From NCBI RefSeq assembly GCF_030816475.1, contig NZ_JAUSXF010000001.1:3410001-3474000 (forward strand): 64,000 nt of DNA, given 5' to 3'. This DNA is from Arthrobacter pascens. GTDB lineage: Bacteria; Actinomycetota; Actinomycetes; Actinomycetales; Micrococcaceae. Shown piece by piece: positions 1-8,700 of this stretch (the stretch's first letter is position 1; each line of letters starts with the position of its first letter). The notes beneath the pieces are model-generated. The model did no database searches and was not told the DNA's origin. It saw only the letters and a program-made list of their open reading frames with translations. The position numbers and the translations under genes are program-made.

Positions 1-2249
1 TGGCTTCCCTCGGCAACGCTGTCCAGCGGGACCAGCACGTTGGCCTCAGGATAGTAGGCGGCCGCGCAACCAACCGCCGTGGGATACGAAACCACCCGGA
101 AGTTCCTCAGCACCCGCTCCGCGTTGTCCTTGTACACGCCGTGGACATCCACGTACTGCCCGTCGCGGAGCCCCAGTTCGGCGAGGTCCCCGGGGTTCAC
201 GAAGACCACGTCGCGTCCCTTCTTGATACCCCGATAGCGATCGTTATGGCCGTAGATGGTGGTGTTGAACTGGTCGTGGGAACGCATGCTCTGCAGAATC
301 AGCGTTCCCGCCGGGCGCTCCACATGCTCCAGCTCGTTAACCGTGAGCATGGCCTTGCCGGTGGGCGTGTTGAACGTCCGCGAATCCCGGGGCCCGTGGG
401 GCAGCACGAAGCCGCCCTCCTGCCGGATCTTCCGGTTGTAGTCCTCGCAGCCGGCCACCACGTGCGAGATGTGGTCCCGGATGAGGTCGTAGTTCTTTTC
501 GAACCCGGCCCAGTCGGCCTTGATCGAATCGCCCACCACTTTGCGGGCCAGCCTGCTGACGATCGCCACCTCGGACAACAGCCCCGGCGCCACCGGCCGG
601 ACCGTGCCCTGTGACGGGTGAACGGCGCAGACAGTGTCCTCCACGGATACGAACTGCGGTCCGGATTCCTGCATATCGATTTCCGTGCGGCCCATGGTCG
701 GCAGGATCAGCGCTTCGGTGCCGGTGACAGTATGCGACCGGTTGAGTTTCGTGGAGATCTGGACCGAAAGCTCGGTGTTTTCCATCGCGGCCACGGCAGC
801 CTGGGTGTCTGAAATGGCTCCCACGAGGTTTCCGCCGAGTCCGACGAAAACCTTGATCCCGCCGTCGCGCATCTGCCGGATGGTTTCCACAGAGTCCACG
901 CCGTGATTCCGCGGCGGCTCAAAGCTGAACTCCCTGCTCAGGGCGTCCAGGAATGCCGGCGGCATCTGCTCCCAGATACCCATGGTGCGGTCGCCCTGGA
1001 CGTTGCTGTGCCCGCGGATGGGCGAGGCACCCGCGCCGGGTTTGCCCATGTTGCCGCGGAGCAGCAGGAGGTTGATGATCTCCTTGATGGTGGCCACAGC
1101 CTTTTTGTGCTGGGTGATGCCCATGGCCCACGTGATGATGACCTTGTCCGCCTTGAGGTAGCGGGCGGCGAGCTCGTCGATCTCCTCGACACGCAGTCCG
1201 GTGGCCTCCAGGACAGCGGCCTCGTCCAGGCCGGCAAGGTGGCCCTGCAGTTCCGCGAGCCCCTGGCAGTGTTCCTCGAGGAACTGGTGGTCCAGCACTG
1301 TCCCCGGATTCTTGGCTTCGGCGTCGAGGACCCGTTTGGAAACCGCCTGGAGCAGGGCCATGTCCCCGCCGATCCGGACCTGCACGAACTGATCCGCGAT
1401 CTGCGTGCCGCGGCCCACGATCCCCTTGACGTTCTGCGGGTTCTTGTACCGCATCAGCCCGGCTTCCGGCAACGGGTTTACGGCCACGATCTCGCAGCCG
1501 GCTTCCTTTGCCTCCTCCAGCGCCGTCAGCATCCGCGGGTGGTTGGTGCCCGGGTTCTGCCCCATGATGATGATCAGGTCAGCCTTCGCGAAGTCGTCGT
1601 AGGAGATGGTGGCCTTGCCGATGCCGATGGTCTGGCCCATCGCCCAGCCCGACGATTCGTGGCACATGTTGGAACAGTCGGGCAGGTTGTTGGTCCCGTA
1701 CGCCCTGACGAACAGCTGGTACAGGAACGCGGCTTCGTTGGAGGTCCGGCCGCTGGTGTAGAAGGTGGCCTGGTCCGGGCTGGGCAGGCCCGTCAGCTTG
1801 TCCGCGAGGATGGAGAACGCCTGCTCCCAGCTGACCGGGCGGTAATGGTCCTCGCCCGCCGGCTTATGCACCGGCTCCGTGAGCCGGCCCTGCATGCCCA
1901 GCCAATATTCGGTCCGCTCCCGCAGTTCACTGACCGGGTGTTCCGCCCAGAACTCGGAGCCGATCACCACCGGCGTGGCCTCCCAGGTGACGGCTTTAGC
2001 GCCGTTCTCGCAGAACTCGAAGGTCTTGCGGTGGCCTGGATCCGGCCAGGCACAGCTCATGCAGTCAAAGCCGTCCTTCTGGTTCAGGGCCAGCAGGGTT
2101 TTCCGTGCCCTGTCCGGACCCATGTGTTCAATGGCGGGCTTCATCGAGTGATAGACGCCGGGGATGCCTGCGGCCCACGTCTTCGGGTGGCCGGTGACTT
2201 CGATTTTTGCCTCGTCAGGTTCTTCGACCCGCGGGTTCTTGCTCGTCAC
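1..2249 (-). CDS. FdhF/YdeP family molybdopterin oxidoreductase (3' end cut off by window)
   Basis: Large molybdopterin oxidoreductase alpha subunit of the formate dehydrogenase-like YdeP family. About 749 residues are present and only a short C-terminal piece should be missing. The N-terminus carries the family CxxC-type motif DGFDCMSCAWPD (C63, C66); further in are TSGRTSNEAAFLYQ, the cofactor-loop motif GQNPGTNHPRM and RGHSNVQGDRTMG. The C-terminal molybdopterin-dinucleotide-binding part contains RSHDQFNTTIYG. I place the start at GTG 2249 because AAGGAGAG lies a few bases upstream. The family is cytoplasmic and its physiological substrate is mostly unproven; formate oxidation is only an analogy. 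Transcribed divergently from recQ, with a strong inverted repeat between them. Family confidence is high; substrate is unknown. Confidence 0.9.
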   Translation of the reverse strand, partial: MTSKNPRVEEPDEAKIEVTGHPKTWAAGIPGVYHSMKPAIEHMGPDRARKTLLALNQKDGFDCMSCAWPDPGHRKTFEFCENGAKAVTWEATPVVIGSEFWAEHPVSELRERTEYWLGMQGRLTEPVHKPAGEDHYRPVSWEQAFSILADKLTGLPSPDQATFYTSGRTSNEAAFLYQLFVRAYGTNNLPDCSNMCHESSGWAMGQTIGIGKATISYDDFAKADLIIIMGQNPGTNHPRMLTALEEAKEAGCEIVAVNPLPEAGLMRYKNPQNVKGIVGRGTQIADQFVQVRIGGDMALLQAVSKRVLDAEAKNPGTVLDHQFLEEHCQGLAELQGHLAGLDEAAVLEATGLRVEEIDELAARYLKADKVIITWAMGITQHKKAVATIKEIINLLLLRGNMGKPGAGASPIRGHSNVQGDRTMGIWEQMPPAFLDALSREFSFEPPRNHGVDSVETIRQMRDGGIKVFVGLGGNLVGAISDTQAAVAAMENTELSVQISTKLNRSHTVTGTEALILPTMGRTEIDMQESGPQFVSVEDTVCAVHPSQGTVRPVAPGLLSEVAIVSRLARKVVGDSIKADWAGFEKNYDLIRDHISHVVAGCEDYNRKIRQEGGFVLPHGPRDSRTFNTPTGKAMLTVNELEHVERPAGTLILQSMRSHDQFNTTIYGHNDRYRGIKKGRDVVFVNPGDLAELGLRDGQYVDVHGVYKDNAERVLRNFRVVSYPTAVGCAAAYYPEANVLVPLDSVAEGS

Positions 2250-2297
2250 TGTGTACTCTCCTTGATCCGGGACTGCCGCCGCAGCCAGCGCCGGTGC

Positions 2298-2323
2298 CTG
2301 TGGAAAACAGTCACTTTCCACAG
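2298..2323. promoter_or_regulatory. Inverted repeat with DnaA-box-like arms between fdhF-like gene and recQ
   Basis: Perfect 9-bp arms CTGTGGAAA / TTTCCACAG separated by 8 bp, about 49 nt upstream of the oxidoreductase start. Read on the minus strand, the left arm contains TTTTCCACA, which fits the relaxed DnaA-box consensus TTWTNCACA; the other arm differs at its first base. It could be a regulator operator or a hairpin in the oxidoreductase leader. A second 12-bp palindrome, CGTCGTACGACG, lies at 2387-2398, nearer recQ. Confidence 0.45.
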
Positions 2324-2476
2324 TTGTTCAGGCAGCGGTGTAAGTCAAGGACGGTGCCCGCCTCACAGCCGGCACAGGCATAAGGGCGTCGTACGACGGC
2401 GGCGGCAGGCTCGCGCTAGGCTGGTCTGGACGGGCTGAAGCAAGCGGCCACAGGACCACCTTCCGGAGCCGCCACC

Positions 2477-4249
2477 ATGTCCGAGTCCACAGCCCCAGGT
2501 GCCGATGCACCCGGCACCGCCGATGCCCTCCGTGCACTCGCGGCTTCCGCTTTTTCCCTGCCGCAGCTCCGGAACGGCCAGCTGGCCGGAATGACGGCCC
2601 TGGTGAACGGCCGCGACGTCTTGGCCGTGATGCCCACCGGCTACGGCAAGTCGGCCATCTACCAGGTGGCCGCCGCCCACCTGCTCCGCGGCGGCGGTAT
2701 CCCCGGAAGCGGGGCTGAGGAGAGCGGCACCGTAGGGACCGGCACCCGGCCTGGTCCCGCCGTCGTGGTTTCACCGCTCATCGCCCTGCAGGAAGACCAG
2801 CTGGACGGACTGACCGGGGCGCTGGGCCCGCACGCCGCCGTCGCCATTAACTCTGCACACAGCGACAGGCAGGTGGAAAACGACTGGCAGGCTGTTGAAG
2901 ACGGCAGCGCCACCTTCCTCTTCCTGGCGCCGGAGCAGCTGGCCAAGCAGGAGACCGTGGAACGGCTCGCAGCCCTGGACATTGCCCTGTTTGTGGTGGA
3001 TGAGGCCCACTGCGTCTCCTCCTGGGGACACGACTTCCGCCCGGACTACTTGAGTCTCGGCAGCGTCCGCGAGCGCCTGGGCGATCCGCCGGTGGCCGCG
3101 CTCACCGCCACCGCCTCGCCGCCCGTGCGGGAGGAGATCGCCGAACGGCTCCGCATGAGGAACCCGCTGATCCTGGTACACGGGTTCGACCGGCCCAACA
3201 TCAGCCTGGCGGTGGTCCGGCACCAGGAGGACAAGGCCAAGCGGCGCGCCGTGGTGGAGCAGGTGACGGAACGTGCTGGCGCCGGTCCCGGGGCAGGCGG
3301 AAAGTCGCCCGGGTTGCTCTACGCCGCCACGCGCAAGGACACCGAGAAGTACGCCGCCAAGCTGGCCGGGAACGGACTGCGCGCCGAGGCGTACCACGCC
3401 GGCCGCAGGGCGGCCGACCGTGAACGGATCCACGAGCAGTTCATGGACGGCCGCCTGGACGTGGTGGTTGCCACCACCGCGTTCGGGATGGGAATCGATA
3501 AGCCCGACGTCCGGTTCGTGATCCACGCGGACATTCCGGAGTCCTTGGACGCCTACTACCAGGAGATCGGCCGGTCCGGCCGGGATGGCCGGCCCGCGGC
3601 CGCGGTCCTGCACTACCGCGCCGAGGATCTGGGCTTGCGCAAGTTTTTCGGAACCCGCGCCCCCGACGGGGAATCCCTGCTGGCCATCCTCAAAATCCTC
3701 CGCCGGGCCGACGGTCCGGTGCCCAAACCCTCGCTGGCCGAACTCACCGGCTTCCCTGCCCGGCGCGTCACCGCACTGCTCAACCAGCTGCAGGAAGCGG
3801 GTGCCCTCAAGACCGGTAAGCGGGGCGTCCGGCTCACGTCCAAAGCGAAGCTGCCCGCCCTGGTGCGCCGCGCCGTCGAGCTCGCCGAAGCCCGCCAGCG
3901 CATGGACCAGTCCCGGATCACCATGATGCGCGGCTATGCCGAGACGGACGGCTGCCGCCGTCAGTTCCTGCTGGGCTATTTCGGTGAGGACCTCCCGCAG
4001 CCGTGCGGCAACTGCGACAGCTGCCAGGCCTCGCCCAGGGACCGGGAAAGCATCGACGACGGCGTGCCCGGCGCCGTCGAGCCTGCCGAGCCGTTCCCGC
4101 TCCAGTCCGCCGTGGTCCACAACGACTGGGGACCGGGCCTGGTGATGCGGCACGAGGACGATGTGATCACGGTGCTGTTCGAGCAGGAGGGGTACAAGAC
4201 ACTGTCACGCACCGCGGTGCTGGAGAACGGGCTTCTAAGACGGGCGTAG
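2477..4249 (+). CDS. recQ: ATP-dependent DNA helicase RecQ
   Basis: Superfamily 2 3'-5' DNA helicase acting in recombination and repair. Visible motifs are the RecQ N-terminal Q/G region (LPQLRNGQ, about residues 29-36), Walker A PTGYGKS (53-59), motif II DEAH (175-178) followed by CVSSWGHDFRPDY, motif III ALTATAS (about 208-214), motif V TTAFGMGIDKPDVRFV, motif VI QEIGRSGRDGR, and the zinc-binding cysteines (CRRQF, CGNCDSC). At 590 residues it is close to the usual RecQ length. I see no clear HRDC domain; the C-terminus is instead a short beta-rich tail beginning NDWGPG. A TAGGCT -10-like element sits about 35-40 nt upstream. Confidence 0.95.
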   Translation: MSESTAPGADAPGTADALRALAASAFSLPQLRNGQLAGMTALVNGRDVLAVMPTGYGKSAIYQVAAAHLLRGGGIPGSGAEESGTVGTGTRPGPAVVVSPLIALQEDQLDGLTGALGPHAAVAINSAHSDRQVENDWQAVEDGSATFLFLAPEQLAKQETVERLAALDIALFVVDEAHCVSSWGHDFRPDYLSLGSVRERLGDPPVAALTATASPPVREEIAERLRMRNPLILVHGFDRPNISLAVVRHQEDKAKRRAVVEQVTERAGAGPGAGGKSPGLLYAATRKDTEKYAAKLAGNGLRAEAYHAGRRAADRERIHEQFMDGRLDVVVATTAFGMGIDKPDVRFVIHADIPESLDAYYQEIGRSGRDGRPAAAVLHYRAEDLGLRKFFGTRAPDGESLLAILKILRRADGPVPKPSLAELTGFPARRVTALLNQLQEAGALKTGKRGVRLTSKAKLPALVRRAVELAEARQRMDQSRITMMRGYAETDGCRRQFLLGYFGEDLPQPCGNCDSCQASPRDRESIDDGVPGAVEPAEPFPLQSAVVHNDWGPGLVMRHEDDVITVLFEQEGYKTLSRTAVLENGLLRRA

Positions 4250-4289
4250 GAGGTGCCCGCTGCCTCCCGGTCCCGATCAGCCCGCCCGG

Positions 4290-4378
4290 TAGGCTGGACA
4301 CGAGTACTGAGTCGTGTGGAGGTAGGGCAGCACCACCTTTCACGGCACGCCCGTCTGCCTGCACGAAAGGCCCGCATC
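4290..4378 (+). promoter_or_regulatory. Promoter and structured leader of the TerC gene with RBS-pairing hairpin
   Basis: A TAGGCT -10 element (4290-4295) predicts a leader of about 77 nt. It contains a small hairpin CACGA-loop-TCGTG (4299-4316). It also contains CCTTTC (4336-4341), which is exactly complementary to the ribosome binding site GAAAGG (4365-4370), with an inner GGC/GCC helix. Pairing would hide the Shine-Dalgarno sequence. Pairing is read directly from sequence; regulation is inference. It does not match the conserved core of the yybP-ykoY manganese riboswitch that I know. Confidence 0.45.
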
Positions 4379-5575
4379 GTGGAAGTACCGGCTTTTGTCT
4401 GGACCCTGACCGTGACTGGAATTCTGGGCCTCCTGGCCTTCGACTTCCTGTTCCATGTGCGCAAGGCCCACACTCCTTCGCTCAAGGAATCAGCGCTGTG
4501 GTCCTCGGTCTACGTCGGGATCGCGCTCCTCTTCGGACTGGGCGTGCTGGTGTTCGGCGGGCCCACCATGGGTGCGGAGTACTTCGCCGGGTACGTCACG
4601 GAGGAGGCCCTGTCCGTGGACAACCTCTTTGTCTTCCTGATCATCCTGGCCGGCTTCCGGGTACCCCGGGCCTACCAGCAGAAGGTGCTGCTCTTCGGCA
4701 TCGTCGTCTCCCTCATCGCCCGGACCGGGTTCATCTTCCTGGGCGCCGCGCTGATCAACAGCTTCGCATGGGTGTTCTACCTGTTCGGACTCATCCTGCT
4801 GATCACTGCCGGGAACCTGCTCAAGCCTGACAACCACGACGAGGAGTCCGAAGGCCTGGTGGTCCGGCTCGCCAAACGCCTGCTGCCGACGTCCCAGCAT
4901 TACGACGGCGACAAGCTGTCCACAGTGGAAAACGGCAAACGCGTCCTCACCCCTATGCTTTTGGTGATGGTGGCCATCGGCGGTACCGATCTCCTGTTCG
5001 CACTCGATTCCATCCCCGCCATCTTCGGCCTGACGCAGAATGTCTTCATTGTCTTCACCGCCACGGCCTTCTCGCTGATGGGCCTGCGTCAGCTGTTCTT
5101 CCTGATCGACGGGCTCCTGGACCGCCTGATCTTCCTCTCCTACGGGCTCGCCGCCATCCTGGGCTTCATTGGAGTGAAGCTCATCCTGCACGCACTGCAC
5201 GAGAACACGCTGCCCTTCATCAACGACGGCCAACACGTGAACGTGGTGGAGGTCAGCACAGGAGCGTCCCTGGCCGCGATCCTGGCTGTCCTGGCGGTCA
5301 CCATCCTGGCCTCCGTCTTCAGCCCGAAGGGCAAGGCCAAGAACGCTGTATCCAGCGCCAGGCGGCACGCCATCGAGTACCTGGACCTCAACTACGAAAC
5401 GGACATGGCCGAGCGGGACAAGATCTTCGCCAGGATGTGCCGGGAAGAGGATCAGATCCGCAAGCTCCCGGAGAAGTACAAGAGGCTCATCCGCAACGAG
5501 ACGGAATTCGTGAACCTGCTGCGCAGCGCCCACACCGAGCATGACAAAGCCCAGGTGCGGGCGGCGCAGGGCTAG
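4379..5575 (+). CDS. TerC family integral membrane protein (Alx-like)
   Basis: Polytopic membrane protein of the TerC/Alx family, about 398 residues. Members are linked to tellurite resistance, manganese export or metal loading of exported proteins. Signatures visible are the acidic intramembrane motif LSVDNLFVFL near residue 75, the second motif GGTDLLFALDSIPAIFG, and a set of hydrophobic helices followed by a charged cytoplasmic tail. I chose GTG 4379 because GAAAGG lies 8 nt before it and family homology begins there (VEVPAFVW). An in-frame extension up to 4253 is non-conserved and would start 4 nt after the recQ stop. The long structured leader suggests post-transcriptional control. A 63-bp palindrome follows the stop codon. 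Confidence 0.92.
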   Translation: MEVPAFVWTLTVTGILGLLAFDFLFHVRKAHTPSLKESALWSSVYVGIALLFGLGVLVFGGPTMGAEYFAGYVTEEALSVDNLFVFLIILAGFRVPRAYQQKVLLFGIVVSLIARTGFIFLGAALINSFAWVFYLFGLILLITAGNLLKPDNHDEESEGLVVRLAKRLLPTSQHYDGDKLSTVENGKRVLTPMLLVMVAIGGTDLLFALDSIPAIFGLTQNVFIVFTATAFSLMGLRQLFFLIDGLLDRLIFLSYGLAAILGFIGVKLILHALHENTLPFINDGQHVNVVEVSTGASLAAILAVLAVTILASVFSPKGKAKNAVSSARRHAIEYLDLNYETDMAERDKIFARMCREEDQIRKLPEKYKRLIRNETEFVNLLRSAHTEHDKAQVRAAQG

Positions 5576-5577
5576 CG

Positions 5578-5640
5578 CAACGCGGGGTCACTTAACGCCC
5601 CTCCGGACGCCTCCGAAGGGCCTTAAGTGACCCCGCGTTG
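5578..5640. repeat. 63-bp palindromic intergenic element (possible terminator or REP-like unit)
   Basis: Perfect 18-bp arms, 5578-5595 (CAACGCGGGGTCACTTAA) and 5623-5640 (its reverse complement). The inner part, CCCCTCCGGA facing TCCGAAGGG, can extend the stem further. It begins 3 nt after the TerC stop and ends about 75 nt before the next gene. It lacks a strong U-tract. A second, sequence-unrelated palindrome of exactly the same length lies at 47471-47533. It may work as a terminator, but the near-perfect symmetry also fits a dispersed palindromic repeat. Confidence 0.75.
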
Positions 5641-5714
5641 TCAGTGCTTGTTGCTAGATTCAAGTCAGGGCCAGGGGAACCGTCCTCCGGCCAGGCTTTC
5701 AATGGGGAGGCCCC

Positions 5715-8700
5715 ATGTTCCTGCTTGATCCTGCTTGTACTGATCCTCACTCGAGCGCGCCTGACCTGGTGTTCTCCGCCAGCGATCTTGTAGCCGCCAG
5801 CGAGTGTGAGTACCGCACGCTCCGCATTCTGGATGAGAAGCTTGGACGCTCCCCCAAGGCGGAATTTCCCGACGACGAAATGCAGCGCCGTGCCGGAGCT
5901 CTCGGTGACAAGCACGAGGCCAAGGTCCTGGCCAGCCTGATCACCCGGTACGGCGCCTGGGATGCGGGCCGCGGCGGGGGCGTCTATTCCATCGAACGCG
6001 GACAGAACGTGCGCTCGGACCTGCTCGCCAAGCAGGCTGAAACCGAGCTCGCCCTCCGTGCGGGAGCGGATGTGGTTTTCCAGGCTACTTTTTTTGACGG
6101 CGAGTTCCTGGGCTACGCGGACTTCATCGTCAACGAGGCAGCCGGCACGGGCAACCCGGGGCGTTATGAGGTGTGGGACACCAAGCTGGCCCGGCACGCC
6201 AAAGTCGGAGCGCTCCTGCAGCTGGCCGCGTATGGCGACCAGCTGATCGGGATGGGCTTGGAGCCCGCACCGAAGGTCACCCTGGTGCTGGGCGCCGTGC
6301 AGGACGGCGAGTACGTATGCAGCGTCCATTCGCTCACGGATCTTCTCCCGGTCTTCCGCGAGCGCCGTGACCGCTTCCGCTCGTTGGCCGGCACCCATCG
6401 TGGCGGCGATTCCCCGGTTCAGTGGCGGCAATCGGGAATCACGTACTGCGGCCGGTGCCCCTATTGTGCTGAGCAGGTCCAGTCCCACCACGACCTCCTC
6501 ATGGTCGGGGGCATGACCTTGGGCCGGCGCAAGAAGCTCCTCGCGGACGGCATCACTACCATCGAGGAACTGGCAGACCTCCCCGCCGGCCGGGCCGCCG
6601 GTTCACTGGCCAGGCTCCGCGACCAGGCCCGGATGCAGCTGGGACGTGACATCCCCGACGGTTCCCGGACCTTCATTAAGGATGGCCAAGAGCACACTGT
6701 TACCTTCAAGGTGCTGCCCGAGAACGCCCTGGCGAGCATTCCGGCGCCAAGCCCCGGCGACATCTTTTTCGACTTCGAAGGAGACCCGCTCTGGCAGGAC
6801 CCCGCGACCGGTAAGTGGGGACTGGAATACCTGTTCGGCGTGATCGAGGCGCCGGTCGCCGGGGCCGATCCTGCTGGCCCGGTGGTGTTCCGGCCGTTTT
6901 GGGCTCACTCGCGATCGGAGGAGCGGCAGGCCTTCCTGGACTTCCTCGCCTATGTCGAAGCCCGCCGCGCCCGCTACCCGGACATGCATGTCTATCATTA
7001 CGCCGCCTACGAGAAAACCGCGCTCCGGAACCTGTCGGTCACTCACCTGGCGGGCGAGGATATCGTCGATGACTGGCTCCGCGAAGGAGTCCTCGTGGAC
7101 CTCTACGCGGTTGCAAGGCATTCCCTGCGGATCTCCGAACCGTCCTACTCCATCAAGAAGCTCGAGCCCCTGTACATGGGAGACAACCTCCGCTCCGGTG
7201 ATGTGAAGGATGCCGGCGCCTCAGTGGTCGCTTACGCGGGCTATTGCGCGGCCCGGGACGACGGCGACTCTGCCAGGGCTGCCGAAATCCTCGCCTCCAT
7301 CTCCGACTACAACGAGTACGACTGCCTTTCCACCCTCCGCCTCCGTGACTGGCTGCTGGGGCTGCGCGGGTCCGGACCTTCCGCCAGTTCCCGTCCGGGC
7401 GGAAAGCACGACGACGGCGCGCTCCTGCCGCGGCAGGTTGCGGCAGCCGACGCTGAAGCCACCGTTGAGGAAGCCACCGCGGAGGAGGTCCGGCTCCGGG
7501 AGTACCTGGACGGCCTCCCGGACACTCGCCCCTGGACCAACGACGAGCGGGCCGTGGCCATGGTTGCTGCTGCCACCGGATACCACCGGCGGGAGCGGAA
7601 GCAGTTCTGGTGGGAACACTTCGACCGCACCGAATCCGAACTGGATAACTGGTCCGACCACCGAAACGTCTTCGTCGTTGATACCGCCGAAATCCTCACG
7701 GACTGGACACTGGCCAGGCCCAAAGTCAGGATGCGCACCCGCACCCTGAGGCTGAGCGGGACCATGAGCGAAGGCTCCGACTTCAGGCCCGGCAGCACCT
7801 GGTGCCGGCTCTATGATGCCCCGGTACCGGACGGCCTCCAGGACCCGCAGGGCAACCACTCTGCCCGCGGCTTCGCGTTCGGCACGCTGGTCACCGAGGT
7901 GAAGGACCATCCTGACATTCCAGGCCGGACCATCATCACCATCGAGGAAAAGGAGACGGGCAAGGTCCCTGCCTACCCGCATATCCCCCTCGCCCTGACC
8001 GAGGATGAGCCGGTCCGCACCGCCAGCATCGAGGCAGCCCTCGCCGAGCTGGCCCAGAGGGTGGGCGCCTCCGTGCCCCGCCTCCCCGAACACCCCGGGG
8101 TGGACATCCTCCGCAAGATTCCGCCACGGTTCCGCTCGCTCCCGGCCCCTGCCGCCGCCGAAATCAACGCGGACCCGGGATCCGTCCCGGACTACGCGTC
8201 AGCAATCACCGCCTCCTTGTTGGATCTCGACCACTCCTACCTGGCTGTGCAGGGACCTCCGGGAACGGGCAAGACGCACGTCGGCTCGCAGGTGATCGCC
8301 CTGCTGGTCGCCCACGGCTGGAAGATCGGCGTCGTCGGCCAGTCTCACAACGTGGTGGAGAACATGCTGTGCACGGCCATCAAAACGGCGGGCGTGGATC
8401 CCGCGCGCGTGGCCAAGAAACTGTCCGCCCCGCATGAGGTGCCGTGGCGGCAGACGACGGACAAGGACGTCGCCGCGCTGCTCGCCAGCCAGGGCGGCTG
8501 CCTGATCGGTGGTACCGCCTGGACCATGACGGGGAGCTCAGTTCCGGCCGGCTCCCTCGACCTGCTGGTGATCGACGAGGCCGGCCAGTTCTCGCTCGCC
8601 AACACCCTGGCAGTGGCCCGGGCGGCCAATCGGCTCCTGCTCCTAGGCGACCCGCAACAGCTTCCCCAGGTCACGCAGGGCTCCCATCCTGAACCCGTTG

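Noticed and set aside
903..2438. Long open frame on the plus strand opposite the molybdopterin oxidoreductase
   Set aside because: Antisense frame; its translation is Pro/Gly/Arg/His-rich and lacks domains, while the minus strand encodes a clear oxidoreductase.
2771..4153. 460-codon frame opposite recQ
   Set aside because: Antisense to all RecQ motifs, no RBS and unnatural composition.
4297..4378. yybP-ykoY manganese riboswitch before TerC
   Set aside because: The conserved GGGGAGTA-type and CTGAGACC-type elements are absent; only RBS pairing is supported.
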